Shown one piece after another: positions 50,891-59,273 of a stretch of DNA of 64,000 nucleotides. The stretch's first letter is position 1. Every line of letters starts with the position of its first letter. Source of the DNA: CBDCFV01 sp965261795 (GTDB taxonomy: Bacteria; Chloroflexota; Dehalococcoidia; Lucifugimonadales; UBA3495). Location: the NCBI GenBank assembly GCA_965261795.1, contig OZ253476.1:1612001-1676000 (forward strand), read 5' to 3'. A program made the translations under genes and the position numbers. A model generated the notes under the pieces. It saw nothing but the letters and a program-made list of their open reading frames with translations. It did no database searches and was not told where the DNA came from.

Positions 50891-51316
50891 CTATCTGTCG
50901 GCGCCTCCTGAACCTGACTTGGTCAGCGGTTCCAGAATATTCAACAAAAGCTCGACTCGGTCAAGCCTTCTACCAATGACGTCGGGGCGTAGGAATCTTT
51001 TGCGGGTGTAAAAGTACCCGTGGAGTTCGTTCGCTATAGGAGAAAGGTCACTCAATCGGGTATCGTGAGTCAAGTCCTCGGCTTGGTACATCACGGTGAA
51101 AAACTGCTCGTGCGTTTTGTACTGCCAGCCTTGGGCTTCGGCAACGGCCTTGGCCATCCAAGTGGCTGCGCCCCAACCCTTCTCAGACGCCTGATGCAGA
51201 TCGTCTACGGCTAGATATTCCCGCGCCTTAGCCAGGAACTCTCTTGACTGCTGGCGATAATCCGTTATGGCGTTGTCGCCGTTGCCGTATGGTCCCATTG
51301 GGGAAGTTTGAGTCAT
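50891..51316 (-). CDS. HEPN-type (PaREP1-like) protein, third of a tandem triplet
   Basis: The 141-residue protein (ATG with AGGA upstream) is helical: TDYRQQSREFLAKAREYLAV, HQASEKGWGAATWMAKAVAE, FFTVMYQAEDL and LSPIANELHGYFYTRKRF. It aligns over its full length with the proteins at 51327 and 51754 and with the domain at 43402. In the segment before the conserved LH (LSPIANELH) the arginine found in two relatives is replaced by proline, so the R-x5-H motif is lost. It may be a non-catalytic partner. Order of translation is 52170 to 50891. Confidence 0.72.
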   Translation of the reverse strand: MTQTSPMGPYGNGDNAITDYRQQSREFLAKAREYLAVDDLHQASEKGWGAATWMAKAVAEAQGWQYKTHEQFFTVMYQAEDLTHDTRLSDLSPIANELHGYFYTRKRFLRPDVIGRRLDRVELLLNILEPLTKSGSGGADR

Positions 51317-51326
51317 TCAACATATC

Positions 51327-51764
51327 CTAAGCTTCCGATTCTGCCCCGGTCAAGGGTTCCAGGATATCCAGCAAGAGTTCCACTTCGTCAATCCCTTGAT
51401 TAATGACATTATGACGCAGGAGCATCTTGCGAGTGTAAAAGAATCCGTGAAGTTCTGTTGCTGCACGCCTCAGGTTGCGTAACCGGGTATCCCTTGTCAA
51501 GTCTTCGGCTTGATACATCACGGTGAAAAACTGCTCGTGCGTTTTGTACTGCCAGACTTGGACTTCAGCGACAGCCTTGGCCATCCAAGCGGCGGCGCCC
51601 CAACCCTTTTCAGCCGCTTGGTGCCAGTCGCCCGCGGCCAAGTAATCCCGGCTTTTATCCAAAAACTCTCGGGATTGTTGACGGTAATCGTCCGAGGGGT
51701 TGTCTTCGTTGCCGTATGGTCCCATTGGGGATGTTTGGGTTATGTGAGTGTTCCTAAGCGTCAA
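51327..51764 (-). CDS. HEPN-type (PaREP1-like) protein, second of a tandem triplet
   Basis: This member of up to 145 residues keeps LRRAATELHGFFYTRK, an R-x5-H motif like that of HEPN ribonucleases. The start is odd. Compared with the sisters, the homologous ATG has become ATA (51743-51741, ITQTSPMGPYG), still eight bases after AGGA. The only standard start in frame upstream is TTG 51764, which overlaps the stop of the gene before it. Translation may therefore be weak or coupled. It shares TDYR/DDYRQQSREFLDKSRDYL and AEKGWGAAAWMAKAVAEVQ with its neighbours. Confidence 0.7.
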   Translation of the reverse strand: MTLRNTHITQTSPMGPYGNEDNPSDDYRQQSREFLDKSRDYLAAGDWHQAAEKGWGAAAWMAKAVAEVQVWQYKTHEQFFTVMYQAEDLTRDTRLRNLRRAATELHGFFYTRKMLLRHNVINQGIDEVELLLDILEPLTGAESEA

Positions 51765-52170
51765 ATGTTGCCTCGGTCAACGGCTCCAAAATGTCCAACA
51801 CGGTTTCTATCTGGTCAAGTCCTTGGCTGATGGCGTCAGTCCGAAGGAACATCTTGCGAGTGTAGAAGAACCCGTGGAGCGTGTTGGCAACGTGCCACAG
51901 ACCCGGTAAACGAGGGTCATCGGAGAGGGTCTCCACCCGATACATCACGGTGAAAAACTCGTCGTGTTTTCCGTAATGCCAGCCTTGGGCCTCGGCAACC
52001 GCCTTGGCCATCCATGCGGCGGCTCCCCAGCCTTTTTCCGCCGCTTGGTGCAGGTCATCTACCGCCAAATATTCGCGCGCCCTGACAAGGAACAACCTGG
52101 ACTGCCGATGGTAATCATCGGCGGCGTTGTCGTTTTGTTCGTATGGTTCCATGGGGTACATTTGGGTCAT
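51754..52170 (-). CDS. HEPN-type (PaREP1-like) protein, first of a tandem triplet
   Basis: This 138-residue protein starts at ATG 52170 and contains DDYHRQSRLFLVRAREYLAV, HQAAEKGWGAAAWMAKAVAE, FFTVMYRVETLSDDPRLPG and LWHVANTLHGFFYTRKMFL. The arginine of the R-x5-H motif is histidine here. No ribosome site precedes the ATG: a MITE-like element begins only six bases upstream (52177) and seems to have replaced the original leader, since the third sister gene has AGGA there. The three genes form one minus-strand unit with overlaps or short gaps. Confidence 0.72.
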   Translation of the reverse strand: MTQMYPMEPYEQNDNAADDYHRQSRLFLVRAREYLAVDDLHQAAEKGWGAAAWMAKAVAEAQGWHYGKHDEFFTVMYRVETLSDDPRLPGLWHVANTLHGFFYTRKMFLRTDAISQGLDQIETVLDILEPLTEATFDA

Positions 52171-52174
52171 GGAC

Positions 52175-52340
52175 TAGGTTCTGTTGACATTTCCCCGTCA
52201 TTCCCGCGCAGGCGGGAATCCATAGACTTCTAATCGGAGAGAACGTGACTGGCTGATAGTGCTTCTGGATTCCCGCTTTCGCGGGAATGACGTTATGGGG
52301 TTACTGGACTGCCTGATTTCGCAAATGTCAACAGAGCCTA
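52175..52340. mobile_element. MITE-like element, family 4
   Basis: GGTTCTGTTGACATTT (52177-52192) and AAATGTCAACAGAGCC (52323-52338) are inverted repeats with one mismatch, and TA stands on both outer sides. The 162-bp interior carries ATTCCCGCGCAGGCGGGAAT and, 60 bases on, its relaxed inverse GATTCCCGCTTTCGCGGGAA. There is no coding capacity. The ends resemble those of IS630/IS5-type transposons. Confidence 0.78.
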
Positions 52341-52516
52341 ATCTCTCGAGGCCGCGAATAAGTATCATCTTCAATCATCTCTATCCAAGATTATCCAACA
52401 GGACGTACCTGTGACGCAAAGGCTTGTTGTCATACGGGGTTGTATACTGTCCGACGTTCACAGGTTGACAACGGGGTCCGCCCTGCCTATATCAGCCGGC
52501 AGGACAGGAGAGGTAT

Positions 52517-53338
52517 ATGCCGGAAGCGCCGGACTTGGAAGTTATCAAAGATTACCTGAACGAACATGTCCAAGGGCAAAAGGTGGAGTCCGCGCGGGTG
52601 TTGCGGCCCACGGTGTTGAGGGCCTTGGCGGGCGAGTTCACCGTCGACATTCCGGGGCGGACGTTGGGGGCTTTCGAGCGGCGGGGCAAGTTCTTGTTGA
52701 CCCGGTTGTCGGGGGAGCGGTGGCTGGTTATCAACCCAATGCTCACGGGCGCTATCCAGTATTGCCGCAGGCGGGAACGGGTGTTGAAGAAGACTTCATT
52801 CGTTCTTGAGCTTGATCAAGGCTCGGACCTGCGTTACTTGGATGACCGGCAAATGGGAATGGTCTATTACGTTACAGAAGCCCAAATGGCTGATGTGTCA
52901 CGTCTGCAAGACCAGGGTGCGGATGTGCTGAGGGACATATCTTTCGATGAGTTTCAAGCCCGGCTGAAGAGGTTCCAAGGCGAGATCAAGGGAGTGCTTA
53001 CCAGAGGGGCATTCATAGCCGGTATTGGCAACGCCTACTCCGACGAAATTCTTTTCGCCGCCGGTATCTCTCCTTTCCGCAAGGCACGCTCACTGAGCAA
53101 GGAGGAATTGGCCCGGCTTCACGAGCAATCCCGTGCTGTGGTTGAAGATGCTATAGGGGTATTGCGGGGCCGCATGGGCGAACAGATACACGTGAAGATT
53201 AGGGACTTCCTGAAAGTGCACGCCAAGGGGGGCCAACCGTGCCCCAAGTGCGGCGGCAACATCACGCAGCTTAACGCCAATCAACGGATGACCAGTTACT
53301 GCCGAAAGTGCCAACCGGGGATGCTTATAAAAAATTGA
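52517..53338 (+). CDS. mutM: formamidopyrimidine-DNA glycosylase (Fpg/Nei family)
   Basis: ATG 52517 has AGGAGAGG upstream. The 273-residue protein starts MPEAPDLEVI; after removal of Met, Pro and Glu form the catalytic N-terminus. It has ERRGKFLL with the conserved lysine (near 57), RGAFIAGIGNAYSDEILFAA (helix-two-turn-helix) and a C-terminal zinc finger CPKCGGNIT...YCRKCQPG. Fpg removes oxidised purines and nicks the backbone. PEAPDLE departs slightly from the usual PELPEVE, so a Nei-like specificity is possible. A terminator follows. Confidence 0.92.
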   Translation: MPEAPDLEVIKDYLNEHVQGQKVESARVLRPTVLRALAGEFTVDIPGRTLGAFERRGKFLLTRLSGERWLVINPMLTGAIQYCRRRERVLKKTSFVLELDQGSDLRYLDDRQMGMVYYVTEAQMADVSRLQDQGADVLRDISFDEFQARLKRFQGEIKGVLTRGAFIAGIGNAYSDEILFAAGISPFRKARSLSKEELARLHEQSRAVVEDAIGVLRGRMGEQIHVKIRDFLKVHAKGGQPCPKCGGNITQLNANQRMTSYCRKCQPGMLIKN

Positions 53339-53373
53339 ACGAGTTCTTGGTGGTTTGTTACGGTAAAAAATGA

Positions 53374-53399
53374 GCCCGCTTAACGCGGGCATCCTTTTT
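53374..53399 (+). terminator. Rho-independent terminator after mutM
   Basis: GCCCGC pairs with GCGGGC around TTAAC, followed by ATCC and five T. It ends just before the tRNA gene on the other strand. Confidence 0.85.
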
Positions 53400-53407
53400 G
53401 AGTTGGT

Positions 53408-53482
53408 TGGAGCGGGAGAAGGGATTTGAACCCTCGACCTTCTCCTTGGCAAGGAGACGCTCTACCCCTGAGCCACTCCCGC
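53408..53482 (-). tRNA. tRNA-Gly (anticodon GCC)
   Basis: The minus strand reads GCGGGAG (acceptor), the D-arm with GGCTCAGGGGTAGAGC, and an anticodon stem CTCCT/AGGAG enclosing TGCCA with anticodon GCC. The T-arm follows with GGTTCAAATCC, then CTCCCGC, T and an encoded CCA. All four stems pair. It stands alone. Confidence 0.97.
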
Positions 53483-53603
53483 ATAACCATCCGAGGTGAC
53501 GGCTTCTTGTGCTTGTTTGCCGCCCTTCCCCATGTCTTGGGAATTAGCAATCATTATACACGATATTTGCGGTGTCGTGTAGATGCCGTATGACGATTTT
53601 CAG

Positions 53604-53697
53604 TCTGAATCAGGATTTACCGGATTTCAGGGTTCTCAGGATAGCGTCAATTCATCTTGTCCATTCTTACATCTTGAGAATCCTGATTCGGACAATG
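53604..53697. repeat. dispersed repeat, family 2, single copy
   Basis: It runs from GTCTGAATCAGGATT to AATCCTGATTCGGACAA, an inverted repeat of about 16 bp around 60 bases of family-2 text. The rest of 53483-53819 holds no gene that I can support. Confidence 0.8.
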
Positions 53698-53819
53698 ATA
53701 TCTCGGATGTAACCTTCTATATTCCAACCGCTTTCGGTCAGACGCGCCAGCAACGAAACGGGCTATACCACTCATAACCGGCCCGTGGGAGATGACAGGG
53801 CTTTTTGCCTCGTTAACCG

Positions 53820-54563
53820 TTATTGGGCCAGTTTCCAGGAATAGAGCATCACAGCTACGGCTGTGGCCAGATTAAGGCTGGATACTCCATCGGTCATTGG
53901 GATGGACACATTATAGTCGGCCAAGGCTATGAGCTCTTGACTCAGGCCGTCCCGTTCCGAGCCAAAGGCCAGAACGGCGCGGGGCGGGACTTTGCAATGA
54001 GGTAGTGGTTGGCCGGTTGGGTCAACCACTACCAATGGACGGTCACACCGCGGGATAGCTGCCGTGCGGGTTACAGGCAGAGCGTATTGGAGGCCGGTTG
54101 CCGCGATAATCGCGGCGGGATGCCAGGGGTCCTGGGGGCCGGTGGTGACCACGCCGGCCGCTCCGGCGGCCGCGGCCACTCTTACCGACGCGCCGATGTT
54201 GAGAAGGTTCCTCGGGTTTTCCAACATGACGACGGGCGCAGGACGGGGGCTCGCCAACATATCCGTCAAGGAGACCAAGGGGCGGTTCGCTGTCGAGATT
54301 ACGCCAGTAGGCGGCGTTACCGGAGCCAGTTGGCGGAATACGGCTTCGGGGACGACATAATGATTGGCGCTTATCCAATGTGCCAAGTCCGGCGCGTATT
54401 CCGTTGCCAGCTTGTTAAGGTCTGTGGTGTTGACGGTAACGACGTCCGTTATCTTCGCGCCGAAACGAAGGGCGTGTTTCAAGGGATGGAACCCTTCGAG
54501 CACCGCCACGGACTGGTCGGCGCGTACACCGCGGAACCGGTCGATGAGGGTTTGGTGTCTCAT
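53820..54563 (-). CDS. TrmH-family (SpoU) RNA 2'-O-methyltransferase
   Basis: The start chosen is ATG 54563; the frame continues upstream in low-complexity text that does not fit the family. The 247-residue protein has an N-terminal substrate-binding part. Its C-terminal SPOUT domain carries the three motifs VVMLENPRNLLNIGASVRVA (near 110), LAFGSERDGLSQELI (near 200) and IPMTDGVSSLNLATAVAVML (near 225). It should methylate a ribose in tRNA or rRNA; the exact target is not clear. Confidence 0.88.
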   Translation of the reverse strand: MRHQTLIDRFRGVRADQSVAVLEGFHPLKHALRFGAKITDVVTVNTTDLNKLATEYAPDLAHWISANHYVVPEAVFRQLAPVTPPTGVISTANRPLVSLTDMLASPRPAPVVMLENPRNLLNIGASVRVAAAAGAAGVVTTGPQDPWHPAAIIAATGLQYALPVTRTAAIPRCDRPLVVVDPTGQPLPHCKVPPRAVLAFGSERDGLSQELIALADYNVSIPMTDGVSSLNLATAVAVMLYSWKLAQ

Positions 54564-54678
54564 GGGCAATGATTGCTCAGCAAATCGGAGAATCAAGTCC
54601 AAAACGCAATATGCGCGCGGTTGCCCTTGGCGATTCGAGGTGGGCGTGTGTCGGTTGTCCGTGGACCGGCGAGGGATG

Positions 54679-56064
54679 CTACGTCGCCGGTTCGGGCAGG
54701 TTGCGGAAGTCAGGATCGTAGGCCGCGATGCCGCCCAATTCGACTTGACGGGCAAGGGGCACTATTGACGGCGGCTGGCCGCCCTGCAGGGCGGTCCCGA
54801 TTACGCCGGTTTCACGCAGGTGTTGGATTTCCTTGCCGGTCAGCCCCAGGACTTGGCGGAGTACGTAGTCGTTGGCCTCGCCCAACATCGGGGCCGGTCC
54901 TTTGGTCCTGGCTTCCATACCCGAGAATCTCCACCCACGCCCCAGATACTCTTGCTGCCCCAATCCGGTTTCCTGCGGATGCTCGACAGTCTCGAAAAAC
55001 CCTCTGGCGCGGAAGTGGGGGTCGCGCAGCAACTCGCCGGCGTTCAAGACGGCGCCGGCGGGCACTCCCTTTGCTTGCAGCGTTTCCATCACTTGGTACG
55101 GCGTACGTTGGGATGTCCAGTCGGTAATGATGGCGTCCAGTGATTCCTGGTTGCCGTACCGGACGAACGGGTCAACAAACCGGGGATCGTCAGCCAAGGA
55201 CGGCTGCTCGATGGCTTGGCAAAACGACGACCAGTCCTCGTCGTCCCTGACGGCAATAGTGACCCACTGGTCTTCTCCCAAGCAGGGGTAGCAGCCGTGG
55301 GGCGACATGTATTCGTGGCGGTTCCCCAAGCGCCGGGTGCGGCGTCCGTTGAAGGCGAAATCCAACAGCCCCTCACCGAGGAACGAAACGCCAACCTGGT
55401 ACATAGCCAAATCCACCCACACGCCGCGGCCGGTGGTCTTACGGTGTATCAATGCGGCCAATACGGCGAACTGGGCGGTGATGCTGGCGAGGAAGTCGGT
55501 ATAGGAATTGGCGACCTTGTTGGGGATTTCGCCATCGAGGAGACGGCCCTCGGGTTCCGCTTCCATATAGCCCATAAATGCGCCGGTGCCGTGGGTGGGC
55601 TCCAACGCCGCCGCCATGGCCCCGTAATTGCTCCAAGGCCCTGAGTGGCCGTAGCCGGTATTGGAGACCATGATCAGGTCCGGCTTGAGGGCTTTCAGGC
55701 TGGGGTAGTCCAAGCCGAAACGCCGCATGACCCGTGGAGTGAAGTTCTCCAGCACCACGTCGCTAAGGGCAACCAGCCTTTTCAGCAAAGCCACTGCGTC
55801 TTCAGAGCGGAGGTCGAGGGTCAAGCTCCGTTTTCCGCGGTTAAGGGTCTGGAAGGTGCCTCCCCGCTCCCAGAACAGTTCTCCCGGATCGTTGTCCGGG
55901 TAGGGGCCGTTCAGTGTGCGGGTGGTGTCGATGAACTGCGCTTGGCAGGAATCGACCTTGATAACCTCCGCACCAAGGTCGGACAGGAAAGCGCCGGCGT
56001 AGGGCATGGCAAATACCCGGCTAAGGTCCAACACGCGGATTCCGTTAAGAGGTAGTTGGGTCAT
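54679..56064 (-). CDS. CaiB/BaiF-type CoA-transferase (class III)
   Basis: This 461-residue protein begins MTQLPLNGIRVLDLSRVFAM, with GAFLSDLGAEVIKVDS and RGKRSLTLDLRSEDAVALLKRLVALSDVV-type blocks. The catalytic Asp region is RKTTGRGVWVDLAMYQ (near 215), followed by HEYMSPHGCYPC. Class III enzymes move CoA between acids such as oxalate/formate, carnitine or bile acids. It is followed downstream by nothing related, and preceded five bases upstream by a nitroreductase gene, so the two are one transcript. The substrate is unknown. Confidence 0.92.
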   Translation of the reverse strand: MTQLPLNGIRVLDLSRVFAMPYAGAFLSDLGAEVIKVDSCQAQFIDTTRTLNGPYPDNDPGELFWERGGTFQTLNRGKRSLTLDLRSEDAVALLKRLVALSDVVLENFTPRVMRRFGLDYPSLKALKPDLIMVSNTGYGHSGPWSNYGAMAAALEPTHGTGAFMGYMEAEPEGRLLDGEIPNKVANSYTDFLASITAQFAVLAALIHRKTTGRGVWVDLAMYQVGVSFLGEGLLDFAFNGRRTRRLGNRHEYMSPHGCYPCLGEDQWVTIAVRDDEDWSSFCQAIEQPSLADDPRFVDPFVRYGNQESLDAIITDWTSQRTPYQVMETLQAKGVPAGAVLNAGELLRDPHFRARGFFETVEHPQETGLGQQEYLGRGWRFSGMEARTKGPAPMLGEANDYVLRQVLGLTGKEIQHLRETGVIGTALQGGQPPSIVPLARQVELGGIAAYDPDFRNLPEPAT

Positions 56065-56069
56065 GGCTA

Positions 56070-56687
56070 TTAAGTCGCCCGTTGGCCCCAGCGTTCGTGG
56101 AAGGTTACTTCTGAGGATGGTCTTCTTCTGCTGGTGCTGAAGCGTTGGCCTTGTGCCGGGTAACCCAAAGGAATCAGGGCCGCGGTGGCAACGTTACCGG
56201 GGATGCCCAAGTATTCCTTGACTTCTTCCTCGTGCTGGGTGTGGAGGGTGGTCAAAACGGTGCCCAAACCGAGGGCGCGGGCCGCCAGCAGTATGTTTTG
56301 AACCGCGGGGTAGATAGATGATCCGCCGGTGATTGGAGAGGCCCGGAAAGCCGATGGGACCTGTTCCAAGCAGGCAAGGATCAATACGGGGATGTCTTCC
56401 ATATTATTGGTCAACATGCTGGGGCGGTATGGCTGGGTTGCTTGATTGTTGAAGTCCATGTCGGCGGTGATCTTGCTCCAAGCAGACACGTACCACTCGC
56501 CGAAACGGCGCTTGGTTTCCCGGTCTCGGATGACCAGGAAACTCCAGCGTTGGGTGTTTCCGCCGCTGGGAGCGCGGACTGCGGCGTCCAGGATTTTGGC
56601 GACAACCTCGTCGGGTACAGGGTCGGGTGCGAAGTTACGGATGGCCCGTTGGCTGTGAATAGCTTCAAACAGTGATATATCGCTCAC
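56070..56687 (-). CDS. nitroreductase-family FMN oxidoreductase
   Basis: The 205-residue protein has FEAIHSQRAIRNFAPDPVPD (phosphate-binding arginines), VRAPSGGNTQRWSFLVIRD (FMN contact) and LLAARALGLGTVLTTLHTQH near the C-terminus. EYLGIPGNVATAALIPLGYP is also typical. These flavin enzymes reduce nitro, quinone or enone groups with NAD(P)H. It lies between two CoA-transferase genes on the same strand. Confidence 0.92.
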   Translation of the reverse strand: MSDISLFEAIHSQRAIRNFAPDPVPDEVVAKILDAAVRAPSGGNTQRWSFLVIRDRETKRRFGEWYVSAWSKITADMDFNNQATQPYRPSMLTNNMEDIPVLILACLEQVPSAFRASPITGGSSIYPAVQNILLAARALGLGTVLTTLHTQHEEEVKEYLGIPGNVATAALIPLGYPAQGQRFSTSRRRPSSEVTFHERWGQRAT

Positions 56688-56767
56688 TTGCTGCCTCTTT
56701 CCGGGCTGGATAGGGGTAACACCCTCTCCCCTTGGAAGAGGGGAGAGGGGATTCTCCGGCCACTTTA

Positions 56768-57967
56768 TCAGATAACTCCCGCAGACCGCAGAAGGACCAT
56801 TTGCGAGGGAGTGTAGCCCAGTTCTTCAACGTATATTTCGTGGTTGTGCTGGCCCAGCAGAGGGGCCGGGCGGTGTACCTTGAACCCAGATTCCGACAGA
56901 CGGGATCCCATGCCCGCGTACTCCGCAGTCCCCGCCACTGGGTGATCGACCTCGACAAAGAAGTCCCGCTCCCGCAGGTGAGGACAGTTGAACAGGTCTC
57001 CAGCGTCCTGGGCCATGCCAAACACCAGCCGGTTTTCGCCCGACGCCTCGAACAGCGGCTTCCGGTCCCAATGGGACAGGGCCTCTATAAGCAGTTCCTT
57101 CAGTTCCTCGCCGTGTTCGATACGGCCCGCGCCGCTGGCGAACCGTTGGTCTTGAAGGGTTTCGGAGCCGATTACGCCGGCGATGGTGGACCAAGGCTGG
57201 GAACCCTGCACGGATGGGACCACGTAGCCGTCTTGGGCGGGCATCAGTTCGTCGAAGCCCGAGCCCCGGACGGGACGGCGTCCTTTGACAGCCCCCATGA
57301 ACGAGTAGTAGGGGACCGGTTGCACCAAGTGGGTAGCCAAGCATTCCACCGCGGAAACGTCCACATGCTGGCCGCGTCCGGTGGCCATGCGTTGCAGCAA
57401 CGCCGCCAGCGTGGCGACCGCGGCGTTGGCCCCGGCGACGTAGAGGGACTGGCTCAAAGCATTGCGCAATGGCTCCCGGTCGGAATCGCCCACGTGGTAC
57501 ATCAGGCCGCTCATAGCCCAAGTCACGATGTCGGTGGCCGAATAGTCCCGGTAGGGGCCGGTCTGGCCGAAAGCGGTAATGGACGTAACGACCAGTCCAG
57601 AGTTGTTCCGCGACAAGGCATCGTAGGTCAACCCAAGCGTTGCAGCCTCAGAGGGGGAATAATTTTCAACCACCACGTCGGCAGTCTGCGTCAGAACGTC
57701 CAGCAACTCACGCCCGGAGTCGCTACGTGGGTCCAGCGTGACACCTCGCTTGTTGGTGTTTATATAAAGAAAGGGGATGCTCTTGTCAGGATGCGGGTCG
57801 TCCTCTACGAATGGCCCCATGCGGCGGGCCGGGTCGCCTTGACCGGGCATCTCGACCTTGATGACGTCCGCGCCGTAGTCGGCCAGCAGCTTGGCGCAAA
57901 AGGGGCCGGAGACCTCAGTGCCCAAGTCCAGGACGCGGATGCCTTGCAACAAGGGGATTCCGGTCAT
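56768..57967 (-). CDS. CaiB/BaiF-type CoA-transferase (class III), second copy
   Basis: ATG 57967 overlaps the stop of the MaoC gene in ATGA; the open frame runs slightly further upstream. The 399-residue product has GIRVLDLGTEVSGPFCAKLL, YGADVIKVEMPGQGDPAR, NKRGVTLDPRSDSGRELL and RMATGRGQHVDVSAVECLA with the catalytic Asp. It is only distantly similar to the copy at 54679, so they probably use different substrates. Coupling with the MaoC gene suggests a CoA-dependent degradation route. Confidence 0.92.
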   Translation of the reverse strand: MTGIPLLQGIRVLDLGTEVSGPFCAKLLADYGADVIKVEMPGQGDPARRMGPFVEDDPHPDKSIPFLYINTNKRGVTLDPRSDSGRELLDVLTQTADVVVENYSPSEAATLGLTYDALSRNNSGLVVTSITAFGQTGPYRDYSATDIVTWAMSGLMYHVGDSDREPLRNALSQSLYVAGANAAVATLAALLQRMATGRGQHVDVSAVECLATHLVQPVPYYSFMGAVKGRRPVRGSGFDELMPAQDGYVVPSVQGSQPWSTIAGVIGSETLQDQRFASGAGRIEHGEELKELLIEALSHWDRKPLFEASGENRLVFGMAQDAGDLFNCPHLRERDFFVEVDHPVAGTAEYAGMGSRLSESGFKVHRPAPLLGQHNHEIYVEELGYTPSQMVLLRSAGVI

Positions 57968-59031
57968 TCTTCCGCTTCCCATTCCAAGGGCAGGGTCTGC
58001 CCGTGCTTGGGCAGGACTACTGTGGCTTGGCCCAATGCCGTTTGCTCGCCGCGGCTGTTGCTCAAAGCAATGTTACAGTCCACGTAACCGAAGCCGTCCT
58101 GTTCCCGCTTGGCGGTGATTGTCCCGGATGCCGTAATCACGTCTCCCGGGTAGTCCATGCCCCGGTGCTGGACGTAGAACCGCTTGAACCAACCCTCATC
58201 GCCGGCGAAATCGTTCAGCAACTGCCCCAAGTACTGGTTCTTGAGGGAGCCGTTGACGACTACATTGACCAACCCTTGGCGGAGTTGGGCGAAGGGCAAA
58301 TCCCAGTGGATACGGGCGTAGTTGCCATTGGCAGCGGCCCAGCGCACCAAGTGGGTGGTGGTCAGTGGGCCTTTGACCACGGGTTCCAACGAATCTCCCA
58401 CGGAGACATTAGCGTAGTGGAGTTGCTGCCGGTCTGAAGGACTTGGCCGAGGGATGTCAGCTCCAGGTCCGGGAGGGGACACGTGGACGGTGTCCAGTTG
58501 CTCCCGGAGGTTAACCGCCTCTTGAGGTTCGCCACTGGCGGGAAGGGCGCGGTGGATGCTGACGCGCTTGGCCAAGCTGATTACTTGGTCATCCTGGTTG
58601 GTCTGGGTCTCCAACCGTACTACGAACACCAAAGCTCCGGAGCGGCCCTGCTTCTGGAAGATGTCCAGAATTTTGAACCGTCGGGTTATCCAGTCGCCCG
58701 CATAGGCTGGGCGGAGGAATTGCCAGTCGCTGCCGCCGTTGAGGCCGTAGCTGCTGAAGGGAAGGGGCACTTGGAAGTGGGATTCCTGCCCGGCGCCAAA
58801 ATAGCCGATGGTCGGGGCGATGTCCTTCCAGGTCGCCAAGGGCGGGCAGAGCAACCCGCCGAACCTGCTTTTCCCGGCGTATTCGGGATCGGTGTACAAG
58901 CGGTTGGGGTCCTGGATGGCGTCGGCTACGTCCCACGCCATTTCGTCACTGATGGGGAAACGGTTCCGTTCCGGCTCCGTTTCCTGGCCAATCAGGGACA
59001 GGACTTCCTCCGTGATCAGGTTTTCGGGCAT
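57964..59031 (-). CDS. MaoC-family double hot-dog dehydratase
   Basis: This 355-residue protein combines an N-terminal FAS1-type dehydratase domain (AWDVADAIQDPNRLYTDPEY and SRFGGLLCPPLATWKDIAP) with a second hot-dog domain. The second domain (YANVSVGDSLEPVVKGPLTT and RWAAANGNYARIHWDLPFA) contains the usual Asp/His hydratase site in altered form. GVDYPGDVITASGTITAKRE-like text closes it. It probably hydrates or dehydrates a CoA ester used by the CoA-transferase encoded next. Its upstream region carries the conserved element at 59274-59402. Confidence 0.88.
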   Translation of the reverse strand: MPENLITEEVLSLIGQETEPERNRFPISDEMAWDVADAIQDPNRLYTDPEYAGKSRFGGLLCPPLATWKDIAPTIGYFGAGQESHFQVPLPFSSYGLNGGSDWQFLRPAYAGDWITRRFKILDIFQKQGRSGALVFVVRLETQTNQDDQVISLAKRVSIHRALPASGEPQEAVNLREQLDTVHVSPPGPGADIPRPSPSDRQQLHYANVSVGDSLEPVVKGPLTTTHLVRWAAANGNYARIHWDLPFAQLRQGLVNVVVNGSLKNQYLGQLLNDFAGDEGWFKRFYVQHRGMDYPGDVITASGTITAKREQDGFGYVDCNIALSNSRGEQTALGQATVVLPKHGQTLPLEWEAEE

Positions 59032-59273
59032 GTTCTATCTCCGGGTTTGGCCGGTAGTTTGGGGTTGGGTATGTGTACGAAGTTTAGCACAGAGGAATGG
59101 GGCGGGGGCAGGCGAGTGCGTAGAGACCGCGGAGGGAGACAGGGACGAATTTTAAGATTTCTGGGTCATAGTGGGTCATTGTGTGCCATTCAGCTTCGGC
59201 GACAGGGTTGGGTTTTCCGATATTTGCGCTATGTTGGGGTTGTTTCCCCCCGGTTTTGGCTTGAATGTGCCAG

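Noticed and set aside
56732..58087. Plus-strand open frame of 451 codons
   Set aside because: It is antisense to the CoA-transferase and the MaoC end, has no recognisable motif and no ribosome site.
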